A DNA stretch of 64,000 nt. Source: Dryas octopetala (Eukaryota > Streptophyta > Magnoliopsida > Rosales > Rosaceae). The translations under genes were made by a program, and so were the position numbers. This document shows, in pieces, positions 45,570-58,700 of this stretch. The notes below the pieces were generated by a model. That model was not told where the DNA came from. It saw only the letters and a program-made list of their open reading frames with translations, and ran no database searches. Positions within the stretch are counted from its first letter, which is position 1. Each line of letters starts with the position of its first letter. The stretch covers positions 19,576,910-19,640,909 of the forward strand of contig OY992839.1 of NCBI GenBank assembly GCA_963921425.1, written 5' to 3'.

Positions 45570-48500
45570 TCTAATCAACTTACTTATCCACAACAGTTTG
45601 ACATTTATTACCCATCAGACGTCTTCTCATTGGATCCATAAAATAGACAATCCCCTTGTCCGGATTAATAACTATCAACATCCAATGATTGCTACGCATT
45701 TAAAATTCTCATTAAATACAGTACATGACTAGAAATGGGTATTTACATTTACAATCAAGTATCTTTTCACATTAATTAACTTACCCGAAATTGTAAGGGA
45801 CCAAAAAAATCTTGTCATCACAAGATCCGGTGAACCTATCTGCCAAGTACTGTGATCTTTCAATTATTTTTTCACACCCGTTCGAGCAGGGTCAATAAAA
45901 CAAACCATGCTTAGCATTTTTTTTATCTCTTCATCACATTGTACAAGAAGTAACAAATGTAGTCTAATTTTTATAACCTCATATAAGCCACAATGCAACT
46001 AGCTGATATTTCAAGCATGCCACCAAATTGGAGAATATCTTCACGCAATAGGTGGGTCTACGAGGTACCCCAAAAACTTCTGCCTCTATTACAAAGTGGA
46101 TTGCCAATCCCTCATTCATCAGAAGTTGTGCATACATGCACAACAACTTCAGTGGCGTAGGCATTTTTTTTAGGTTCAACACAATCTCCTTGCTCTTTCG
46201 TTGCTTCTCACCTTTCCCTTTTGCAAGTTTCTAGGTTAAATTAATAATAAATGTTAGAGCTACCTTTTATAAACATGTAGAGCAGTTAAAATTACAATAA
46301 ATAAACTAGTTGAGACATAAAAACATACCTGGCCACCCTTTTCTTGCATATCCAAAAATGCTACAAGATGTTTTGGCCATGCTACAATTGTCCCAACGGC
46401 TTGACTAACTGTTACTATTTCGTCTTTAATTGGGATGGGAAGCAAAGCTGAGTCATCTAAAGAAGCATAAATTCCAACCTTCACATGTCCCTCTTCCAAA
46501 GGAACACTATGGATGATCGGTGGGTTGGCATCATCAACTTCAATTAATGTTGTTTGTGCAACAATTTTGTCAAGTGAGAAACAACCAAAGTGCAGTGTTT
46601 CCCCTTTGCACATTTAAATGAATTAATTGTCAGGGATTTCACATAACCTAATAACAAGATCAAATAATCTGTTTCATTTGTTTATTTATTGGCATCCCCA
46701 AATGAAGAATCCCTAAATGAAGAATCCCCAATCAAAGATAACATTGAAAGAAAAAATCTAATGCTAATAAACCAAGGCACTTAATAATATAAGTCATTTT
46801 CATATCAGCTGAGGCTATTAATATTTTACCATCAATCATCAGTGAAAACTAAAAACTTAAAAATGAAGCCTTATATCAGAAATATATACCTTCAAATTAA
46901 GGGAAAAATCTAAGATTAAGTTGGGATGCAATATATATCTTCAAATTTGTATTCTTATCAATCACATACTCCATATCAATAAAGTCAACATTCTCATCCA
47001 CCATGTTTCAGTCTTGCTTATCCAGCTGCTACTCAACATTGTTCTCCATTTCCTTCCCAACATTAATCTCCAGCTACTGCTTCATATTCTTCTCCACTTT
47101 TTTCTCCACATTTAAAATAAGAGTCTTCTTGACCGCATTGATGCTTGCTTTATAAGAGCCATATTCAGAAGTATGGAGAGTTGAAGGAGTGCGAGGACTG
47201 GGGACTAACATCCCTGGGGTTGGTCCCTCATCTTTGGAATTCTTTCCTTCCTCTATTGTGTGAATTTTCTCCAACCAAAATTCGTGCTCCGCTGCTACTA
47301 TCTTCTCTCGCTCAACTTTCATTATCTGCTTCACACTTTCTGTTATCTTGCGTGGAGGGAGGTTAAAGTAAGAACTTGATTTCACATAACCTCCCACACC
47401 TCTAACTTTCCATGAGTTCTAAAGGGTCCCCAAGGCCATTGTCAGCACATCAGTAGTACCAGAAGTAGACAATTTCCCCTTAGCTACTTGTTTCTTCAAC
47501 TCATCCTGAAACAGGGGCCAATAAAGTTGATTTAAAATATAAAAGAAGTCAACATTGGGCTACATGTGCAGATTCAACATTGTAAAATCATTAGCATACT
47601 TACAATTTTGGCAGCCTTCTCCGCTACCCTTTCATCTGAGAATTTATCATTTTTATCTTTGTGTGCTTTAATCCAAAGGGTGGCCCGATCAAACTCCCCA
47701 TCAGGAATTGTTTTCATCTTTAAAAAAGAAAAGTAAGTTGAGATGATTAAAAACTCATTGTAAAATTACACATGCACATCTTAATAATCATTCATCCAAC
47801 CCCATAAAGTCACATTAACCAGTTCGTCCTCCAAACCAGCATACCATTTACACGATAGTACCTATGATCAATGATACTCATGCTTAATTAGATTTCCTCT
47901 CACACTGTTCCTTGTGAAGTTGCTTCAAAATAGAATATTTCCACACATTGAAGACTTTATATATAAATTGAGAAACAACAATTGTAGGAACTATATGGAG
48001 AAATTAAGTTCTTACCTCAAACTTATCCGAAAGCCTAGATAGCACAAATTCCTTCCAATATGCCTTCTCAATGAAACTATACTATTTAGGAGGCGCTCTT
48101 AATAATTCAGGTTGGTCTTTGTAAGGGATTACAAATTTGGTAGTCAACCTAGACTTAGATTCTCTCCACTTAGATGATGCAGATGCTAACACCATCTTCC
48201 TAAATTGAGGACCCAACACAAAAGTCATCTACATGCATAGAGAAACACATGTTAGAGAATTAATGCATTAATAAAACAGTAACTTTATAATATTGTAGTT
48301 AAATGATGTACTATTCATATAAATAACCAAGAAATGTTGCTTACCTCTACATTTTCCCAAATTTTATTGGGAGACTTATTCTATGTTACATAATATTGGT
48401 CCATTACTTTCTATTTTTTTTTCAAACATATCAGGCGCCAAGCGCTCGGCTGCCATTTTTTGAGTGTTCAGTATTGTATTTTTACTTCCTCATGAAGCTC

Positions 48501-48955
48501 TGATTTGTTGGCTTTATATTAGGTTTTAATTCTGAGATTTTGATTTTGGTGAGCCCAAAATCTCAGAGTTAAAATTGAACATACAGCCTCCACAAACCTC
48601 GTACTATACCCTAAGAAGGTATAAGGTGAACCCGTACCATATACCCTCAAAAAATAAAAAAAAATAATTGACATATTTATTTGACAAGGCAATAGTTAAA
48701 GGGCTTTATTTTGAAAAAAAAAAAAAAAAAAAAAAGCCATAAGGTTTTTTTTTCCAAATAAGAAATGTTAGAATGACTAAACTCTAATTTTTTTTCAATT
48801 TTATTTTTAGCATCCTTGGAAACATTCTTCCACTTCTCTATGGTAATTGGGACCTTTGTACGTGCAAAAGTCTCGATGTAAGACTGCATCTCGGTTGTTG
48901 CCTTCCCATGTGGCTGCCCTTTTGAATTAAACTCCACCACCTTTTTTACTTTCAT
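45570..48955 (-). pseudogene. CACTA second gene: Transposase_24 to Ulp1-like protein, decayed
   Basis: On the minus strand, pieces appear in the expected order. 48955-48780 reads EFNSKGQPHGKATTEMQSYI and TIEKWKNVSKDAKNKIEKKL. 48240-48010 reads SQFRKMVLASASSKWRESKS and LTTKFVIPYKDQPELLRAPP. 47720-47600 reads DGEFDRATLWIKAHKDKNDK. 47400-47080 reads GGYVKSSSYFNLPP. 46613-46340 reads QAVGTIVAWPKHLV. 46182-46000 reads PTPLKLLCMYAQLLMNEG. 45870-45570 reads DDKIFLVPYNFG, then NHWMLIVINPDKGIVYFMDP with the catalytic His of a C48 protease. This is the Ptta/En/Spm plant transposase plus Ulp1-like gene. Introns, stops and a foldback insert (48510-48588) break it; the active-site Cys exon is not seen. 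Confidence 0.82.
48510..48588. repeat. Foldback element, relative of the 55-kb palindrome
   Basis: Arms TTAGGTTTTAATTCTGAGAT and the complement of ATCTCAGAGTTAAAATTGAA face each other across about 20 bases. Outer words GGCTTTAT and ATACAGCC extend the symmetry. The sequence and outer flank (CCTCNACAAACC, ACCCTA) match 55030-55126 in reverse orientation. It interrupts the CACTA gene remnant. Confidence 0.7.
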
Positions 48956-49200
48956 TATTATGTCGCTTTACAATGCAATGCATTGTAACCATCCCCTTTT
49001 CTTCGTTCCATTAACTGAGCTTTATGTGGTAGCAGTGTCCTTTGTCACCTTTGATTAAGATGAAGTCGGCTGAGCTGCCTTTGATTTTGTGGTCTACGAT
49101 TTGGAGGAACCCACTGTCTTTGGCGCCATTGTTTAGGATGACAATTATATGTAAGACTGCACAAAAAAAGTCATGATTATGCAGAAAAACCATTTTGATA

Positions 49201-50762
49201 CTATTGATCAATCCATATACCCTCAACCTTAGGTCTAATGCAGTTTGTAGGATTTTCACTAACAATGTCATCAAATGTCTCAATGGATGGCAGATCTCTG
49301 ATAAAAGGTTGATAGTCAACTATAGTATCCCCTAACTTATCATTATAATCGCAATCATTATAATTTCTATCTATGGTTGATAGAACAACAGACCATGTAG
49401 CATCTACAGGGTGTTTCATGTAAAAGACTTGTTTGACTTGTGTAGCCAAAACAAATTGATCATGCTTAAAAACTATCCTACTAAGATTGATCAAAGTGAA
49501 GCCTAGATCACCTATTTTAATTCCAGATGTATTCTCAACCCAATCGCACTTATAGATAGGTATCCTAAACTTGAAATAGTCAAGTTCTTATATTTCTTGG
49601 ATCACCCCATAGAAACACATATATGTGATGATGGGGTTTTTATCCTTCGCACTAGCAACTTGGATGGTATCTCCTTCCAGCACACGCCACTCTTTTAAAC
49701 AGCATCCGTACATCATCACGAGCTTTAGTATTAAAATTAACCCCTTAGAAGATCCCTAGTTGTGTCTTAATAGGATTCCAATTGTACTGCCAGTAAAAAG
49801 ATGCTCATAGCAAAATTCTACAGCTTCTTCAGCAATATAATACTCGACAATGCAACCTTCAGGCTAATTATGATTTCAAACATACCCCTTTAACACTTTC
49901 ATATACCGTTCAAACGGATACATCCATCTAAAGTAAACAGGTCCACATAACCGAACTTCTCTAATAAGATGCACCGTTAAATGAACCATAATATCAAAGA
50001 ATAATGGTAGAAAATACTTCTCAAGCAAACAAAGTGTAATCACTAGATCTTCCTGCGTCTTATCTGGTTTAGAAGCATCCACCATTTTACTACACATAAT
50101 ATTAAATAAGAAACATAATCTGGTTATAGCATATCTCACAAGTTTCTCAAACACTAAACGTATGGTCACAGGGAGCAATTGTTGCATGAAGGTATGATAA
50201 TCATAGGACGTACTTAAGGCCAACAAGTTTTAAATCCTCTATTGATACCAGAATTCTAACATTTGAAGAATACCGTTTAGGGACTTTCATACTAAAAAAT
50301 GATTTGCACACAGTCAGCTTCTCTTCTCTAGACATATTTCAACTTGCTGCAGGCAAATGAGTTATTTTTTCTCCTTATTAGGTGTTAATTCAGTACGTAC
50401 CCCATGTCCAGGAGATCTAAACGAGCTACCAGCCTATCTTTTGTTTTTCCAGGAATGTTCAACAATGTACCTATAATACTATCACATACATTTTTTTCAA
50501 TGTGCATAACATCGAAAATATGGTGAAAATAAAGAGATTTCCAATACTCGAGTTAAAAAAAAATTGACTTCTTTTTCCAACACGCTCTTGTGTCACCCTT
50601 CACACGGTTACGAGACTACTTTTTCTTTCCGAAAGGTAACAAATTAAGGTTTTTCACCTTTGCCAATACTTCCTCCCTACTTAATGGCACAGGAGATGGA
50701 GAAAATTCTTGACAGTTATTAAATGCAGCCTTTTGCTTTCGATAAGGATGATGGCCTTAATT
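49201..50762 (-). pseudogene. CACTA transposase TNP2 (TNPD) C-terminal part, decayed
   Basis: Minus-strand pieces in order: GHHPYRKQKAAFNN near 50740, WKKKSIFF near 50580, NIPGKTKDRLVARLDLLDMG near 50420, then the longest intact piece (50226-49876) with SYDYHTFMQQLLPVTIR, FFDIMVHLTVHLIREVRLCG and YFRWMYPFERYMKVLKGYV (DUF4218-like). The final part (49494-49201) has VLATQVKQVFYMKHP and WSVVLSTIDRNY (DUF4216-like). These are hallmarks of plant En/Spm-type TNP2. The N-terminal catalytic half is missing: it stops at a junction with a copia fragment at about 50762. Stops and frameshifts show it is dead. Confidence 0.85.
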
Positions 50763-52899
50763 TGAGCGGAAGAATAGGGTGCTACTTGACATGGCCCGTG
50801 TTATGTTGAATGGCAAAAATCTTGCCAAGTATTTTTGGGTTGAGGCAATTAACAATTAACACCGTGTGTTATATTGTAAATAGAGTCTACCTTAAGTATG
50901 TCACTAGAATGACACCATATGAGATTTGGAAGGGTAGGAAGCCGAACATCAAATACTTTAGAGTGTTTGGCAGCACTTGCTATATTCTTTGGGAAATAGA
51001 GCATTTAAACACGTTTGATGCTCGAAGTGATGCTGGTATCTTTCTACGTTATTCCTTGACTAGCATAGCTTATAGGGTGTTCAACAATTGAACTAGAGAG
51101 CTCATGGACTCAAACAATGTTGTCATTGATGACTCACGTGAGTTGAGTAAAGATGCAGGTGTGGAGAGTGGTAGTGATGATCCTAAAGGAGAGAAGGTCG
51201 AGGAGAAAGAAGAGGCTAGTACAGAAGGAGTTGAAGTAGGGTCGAGTGAACCAAAGGCACCATCCACTTGGGTGCAAAAAAATCATCCTTCTAGTGTAGT
51301 TTTAGGTAGCATAGATGCTGGAGTTAAGACTAGGAAACAGTTTATAGATGAGATTAGTCACATCTGCTATATATCTAAGATAGAGCCAAAAAATGTGAAT
51401 GAGGCTTTAGGAGAAGATGAGTGGATTATAGGCTTTATAGCTATGCAAGAAGAGCTTAATCAGTTCAATAGGAATGATGTGTCATACTTAGTTCCCAGGC
51501 CTGAGCATACTAATGTAATAGGAACTAAGTGGATTTTCAAATATAAAACTGATGAATTTGGTGTGATTGTGAGAAACAAAGCTAGGCTAGTGGCTCAAGG
51601 ATATACACAGATGGAGGGAATTGACTTTGATGAAATCTTTGCCCCTGTTGCAAGGTTAGAATTTGTTAGACTCCTTCTAGCCATACCTTGTCATCTTAAG
51701 TTTAAGTTGCACCAAATAGATATTAAGAGTGCTTTTCTATATGACATTCTTCAAGAAGAAGTTTATGTTGAACAACCTAAAGGATTTGAGGACCCAAAGC
51801 ATCCACATCGATCATGTTTTCCGACTTAAGAAAGCTTTGTATAATTTGAAACAAGCTCCTAGGGCTTGGTATGAAAGACTGACTGCTTACTTGCTTGATA
51901 AAGGTTGTTCTAAAGGGTCAATTGATAAAATCTTATTCTTAAAGAAGATAAAAAAAATGAACTGATCATTGTCCAAGTTTATGTGGATGATATTGTGTTT
52001 GGGTCAACTTGTGAAAAGTTTGTGAAAGAATTTACTGAAGTAATGAGCAATGAATTTGAGATAAGTATGGTGAGAGAGTTGAGTTATTTTCTTGGTTTGC
52101 AAATTAGACAATTGAGTGATGGCATATTTATCTCTACATCTAAATACTCCAAGAATCTAGTCAAGAGGTTTGGACTTGAGTCTTCAAAGGTTGTTAGAAC
52201 TCCCATGAGTTATACAACCAAAATTAGTAAGGATCCGGATGGTGTGAATGCTGTTCAAACTGAATATAGGAGTATGATTGGAAGCTTTCTTTACTTGTAT
52301 ACGGTTAAAACCTGATATTTCTTTTGTAGTAGGTGTGTGTGCAAGATTTGAATATGATGCTAAGCAGTCTCACAAGAATACTGTTAAACTTATAATCCGT
52401 TATGTGAATGAGACTCTTGTTATGGTATTTGGTTTGCTTTTGACACTAATGTATAATTGGTTGGATATTCTGATGCTGATTAGAAGGTAATGTCGATGAT
52501 TGTAAGAGCACATCGGGCAGTTGCTTTTACTTAGGCAATAACCTTGTTTCCTGGCATACCAAGAAACAAAATTGTGTTTCCTTGTCTACTACTGAGGTAG
52601 AGTATATTGTAGCTGGAAGCTGCTGTACTCAATTTCTTTGGATGAAGCAAATGATTTGTGATTACAGTTTTGTATTGTGATAATATGAGTGCTATTAATA
52701 TTGCTAAGAATCAAGTTCAACACTCTCGCACTAAACACATTGATACTAGGCATCACTTCATTCGAAACTTTAGTTGAGGATGAAATTCTGACTATTGAGT
52801 TTGTGTGTTCTGAGAATCGGCTAGCTTGCTGAACTTTTCACTAAGCCTCTAGACAACACTAAGTTTAAGTCTCTTATGAACTCAATTGGTGTGTGTGTT

Positions 52900-52900
<1 letters not shown>
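50762..52900 (+). pseudogene. SIRE-like Ty1/copia integrase-RT-RNase H fragment
   Basis: Begins abruptly with ERKNRVLLDMARVMLNGK of the integrase core end, then MTPYEIWKGRKPNIKYFRVF. Reverse transcriptase follows (51380-52320) with KWIFKYKTDEFGVIVRNKAR, IDIKSAFLYDILQEEVYVEQ and the catalytic YVDDIVFGST. The RNase H part (52500-52880) has [12 protein letters not shown] and [24 protein letters not shown] and the short VYVEQPKGFED form are common in SIRE/Maximus-type elements. Frameshifts (near 51825 and 52315) and stops break it. Gag, protease and the first part of integrase are missing, and no LTR was recognised on either side. Confidence 0.88.
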
Positions 52901-54626
<1,726 letters not shown>

Positions 54627-55462
54627 GGGGTGTAATGTATATAGATTTATATAGACGTTTGTACACTTTTTTTAAGTGATAGACTTTTGCAGAATTTACA
54701 GATTTTCACAGAGTTCTACAGAGTTTATAGAAATCCTTAGAAATCCGCATGGAAAAGTCGGATTTATAATGACTTTGAAATATACATAAAAGTCTTTCAA
54801 AGTCTATTAAAATCCATTATTAAATGAAGAGATAATTAGACTTAGGTCCTTTAGAAAATTAGTTTTTAGATGGAGACCGGGAGTGTTCTAAAATTTATAA
54901 AAAAAATCATTTTACTTCATAATAATTTAAAAAAAAAAATTTAATTCATAATAAAATCCTTTTAATTTATAAGAAAATTCTTTTAATTCTTAATAAAGTC
55001 CTTCTCTTATTTGAAGGGTATTTCCTCTCCTAGGGTATAAAGTGTGTTTTGTAGAGGCTGCATGTTAGGTTTTAACTCCGAGATTTTGGGCGCCCAAAAT
55101 CTCGGAGTTAAAACCTAACATAAAGCCGTCAAAGAAGAAAAATAAAAGGACTTAATTAAAAACTCTAAATCACTACCGGTCTTAGTCTAAAAAAGACTCA
55201 TAAAATGAACTAAACTCTAAGTCTCCCTTAAATAAATTTCATAAAAGTCAATGACTTTTTAAATACACCTAGACTTTTACAAACTTTTTAAAAATCTTTA
55301 AAAGTCTTAATTGAATATCACATGACTTTTATAGACTCCTTAAAATTCTTAATTGAATACATATAAACTTTTACGGACTTTTTAAAAGTCTTTAAAAGTC
55401 TTAATTGAATAACACATGACTTTTAAACTCCACAAAAGTCTTTAAAAGTCTTTTAATGCACC
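54627..55462. mobile_element. MITE-like element with repeated AAAAGTCTTT motifs
   Basis: The left end GGGGTGTAATG and the right end TTAATGCACC are a short imperfect inverted pair. The right half repeats AAAAGTCTTTAAAAGTCTTA and TTGAATA blocks at least four times; the left half has related AAAGTCT and AGACTTT words in inverted orientation. The structure fits a non-autonomous DNA transposon. No target duplication was clear. A perfect palindrome (55062-55121) lies inside. Confidence 0.5.
55062..55121. repeat. Perfect 60-bp palindrome
   Basis: Arms of 30 bases with no spacer, centred between 55091 and 55092 on GGGCGCCC. The arm begins ATGTTAGGTTTTAACTCCG. The palindrome and its left flank (from about 55030) match the inverted, diverged copy at 48510-48588, so this is a repeated foldback element and not chance. 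Confidence 0.9.
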
Positions 55463-55701
55463 AATTCATGTTCAAATTTATGTTTCATGCACTCATTCGT
55501 ATGTTCTCATGGTTCAATTCTTCAAAATTTTGTTTCTCATGAGGATGAGGCTTGCATTTAGGGGGAATTAGACAAATTTTTTCCGAGTTTTAGAGATTCT
55601 GAATTTTTTTTCCCTTTTCCTACCCAGCCTGTGTTTTCCCTTAAAGAAAGGATTTCTTTATTTTTTCTTCTATTTCTCTCATCTCTCTCACGTTCTCTCC
55701 A
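55463..55701 (+). other. Likely displaced distal promoter of GCP2
   Basis: Pyrimidine-rich DNA ending CTCACGTTCTCTCCA. It is separated from the GCP2 leader only by the hAT elements at 55710-62777. Removing these by their target duplications joins it to the sequence at 62786. Confidence 0.5.
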
Positions 55702-55709
55702 TCCATAAC

Positions 55710-58700
55710 CAAGGGTTTAAATTTTGAAATTTTTAGCGAAATTTCGCCGAAAATTTCAATTTTTAGGGGTTTCGAAATTTTAACACACATTCGACCAAAA
55801 TTCGGAATATTTCGGCGAAATAGTCGAAATTTCGTTCCAACACCCTAACAAGCAAATTTTTTTGAATTTGAGAGAAATTTCGCTCACTTACCCAGCTAAC
55901 CAGCTTTCAATCTCACCTAAACAGTCTCACGCCTCTCTCGATCTGTAACGCCGCTCTCTCTCCTCTCTCCTCCGTTTTCTTCTTGGCTTGTTGGACGCCT
56001 GGACTAGACTGGACTCTTCTCTCTCTCTCTCTTCTCACCAGCCTGAACTATTTCTGTTCTCTGACTTCTCTCTGTTTTCTCACCAACTCCGGCCACCTCG
56101 AAGCCTCCGGCCACCTCAAAGCCACTCTGACCTCTCTCTCTCTCTTAACCCCGAAATCAGTTTGTAATTGTAAGCCATTACTAATTTACTATCTCTATTT
56201 ACAGTTAAAATTTTTTAGCATCAAGATAAATTATTATCACCTATTATCTAAGATCAATATCATATTTTGGGTTTACATGTAAATTATATTGATCTTGGGT
56301 TGATTCTATAGATTTGGAATTAATTGTATAATTTTGGGTTTACATGTAAATTATATTGATCTTGAGTTGATTTATATAAGATAAATTATATTGATCTTGG
56401 GTTGATTTATATAGATTTGGAATTAATTGTATAATTTTGGGTTGATTTTGATTTGTATAATTTGTATGATTTTGGGTTAATTTTGAATCTTTAATCGTAT
56501 AATTTTGGAATTGATTGTATAATTTTAGGTTGATTTTGATTTGTATGATTTGTGTTATTTGTATGATATATAAATATTGATATAGAAGTTGAAATTGGTG
56601 ATATGATATGGAATTGGAATTGGTATGATTTGTTAATAATTAATATGAAATTTGTATGATTTGTTAATAGTATCTAATATGTATCATGTATGGAATTGTC
56701 GAATTGGTAATTTAGAATTAGTGAAATTAATATGGAGTTGGTAATAAATTAATAATTAATATGAAATTAGTAATATGGAAATGGAATTGGAATTGGTGAT
56801 ATGATATGAAATTACAAATTAGTAATATGGAATTGCCAATTGGTAATATCAATATGATATGAAATTACTAATTAGTAATAAGTTAATAACTAATATGATA
56901 TTAATTTCTTGGTGATATGATATGATATTAATATGGAATTTAACTCTCTTGTTAATTGTTATTGTGTTACTGTGTATGTTGTTTTGTTATTAGGAATTTA
57001 TGATTCAATGGCCAGTAGAGGGAGATCACGTGATCCAGCTTGGGATCATGCCGATCCACTACCGGGTAGCAAACAAGGTTCAATATGCAAATATTGTGGC
57101 CTTGTAATAAAGGGTGCTGGAGTGACACGACTGAAATACCACCTTAGTAGTTTGGATCCTGAAAACAATGTGCAATGATGCAATGATGCAATAGTGTCCC
57201 ACCAGAAGTGAAACAATTCATCATTGCAGGGATGCAACACAAACAACACCAAAAGAGCAAAAAAATACAACGGATGGAAGAGCTCAGGGAAGAGCTTCGA
57301 GGACAAGGTCAGATTGAGCTGAGTGATGATGATGAAGATGATGATGATGATGAGGATAATAATGATGATATGGGGCCTCAAGAGCGAAGAGAATTTCTAG
57401 CCTCTAGAGCGAAGAGAATTTCGAGCCTCTAGAGCAGCAAAATGGCAGAGGGAACACTTACATAAAGTCCCAAATAGGGGACAAGGTTCTGGGTCTAGTA
57501 GTGGTGCACAGATGCAAAGAGGATCAAGTATAAGGGAATCACGACCAACACCTCCAGTAGCACCAAGCTTGTACAAGGCAGCTCAAGCACGACCAAAAGA
57601 GTGTTAAAAATCTCTTTTCTGGAGGGTCAATCAAAGATGGGATGCAACGCTTGATCAACAAGTTCTTCATATATGAAAATGTTCCTCCTTCAAAAGCAGT
57701 ATCTCATCATTTCAAAACTTTGGTGATAGGATGTCAACAGGAAGGAGTAGGAGTGGAACTCCAACACCCTATCAGATACGCACCGGATTTTTGGACCAGA
57801 AGTTTCAAGAAATGCAAGAGCATGTTAACAAATTGAAGACCGATTGGGCAACTTATGGTTGCACAATCATATGCGATGGTTGGACAGGCCCAACCAAACT
57901 GTCTATCATAAACTTCATGGCCTACTCAAAAGGGAAGTCGGTATTCCTTAAGTCTGTTGATTCTTCAAATTGCATAAAGGATCATAAATATATTTATGGG
58001 CTACTGAAGGATGTAATCACGGAGGTTGGAAAGGAGAATGTTGTTCAAGTTGTGACCGATAATAGTTCTGCATTCGTCAAAGCACGTAAGAAGTTAATGA
58101 ACAAATATAATGTGTACTGAACGTCGTGTGCAGCACATTGCATTGATCTAATGTTTGAAGAGATGGGGAAGAAAGAGCAGGTTGCTAATGTGATTAAAAA
58201 AGCCAGAATGATCACGAATTATATTTACAACCATAACTGGTTGTTGGCAAAGATGCGAGAGATCACGAAATGAGATATTGTTCATCCTGGTGCCACCCAA
58301 TTTGCTACAAACTATATTACATTGGATAGTTTGTATGGTAAGATGATGAGGTTGAAGCAATTGTTCACCAGTGATGATTGGGGTCGTAGCAATTTTCGAC
58401 GTTCAGATGCAGGCATCATGGTTGAAAATATAGTTCTTGATCACTCTTTTTGGCAACAGGTGCATAAGGTGTGCGGTCTATTTGAACCTGTCTACGTAGT
58501 TTTACGTATTATCGACACAAAAATGTATCCTACAATGAGATCAATTTATGAGTTGATGCGTGTCGTGAATGAAGAGCTAGAAAAAAACAGGGTGCATGGT
58601 GGGTGATAAAAATCATCAACGATCGATGGTTTAAAACGTTACAACACGATTTGCATATAGCAGGTAACCCAATAATTTATTTGTTATTTTGGTTTCGCAT

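Noticed and set aside
45570..50762. The CACTA remnant as the autonomous partner of the element at 26026
   Set aside because: No CACTA ends or AACCGTTGT subterminal repeats were found around it, so kinship cannot be shown.
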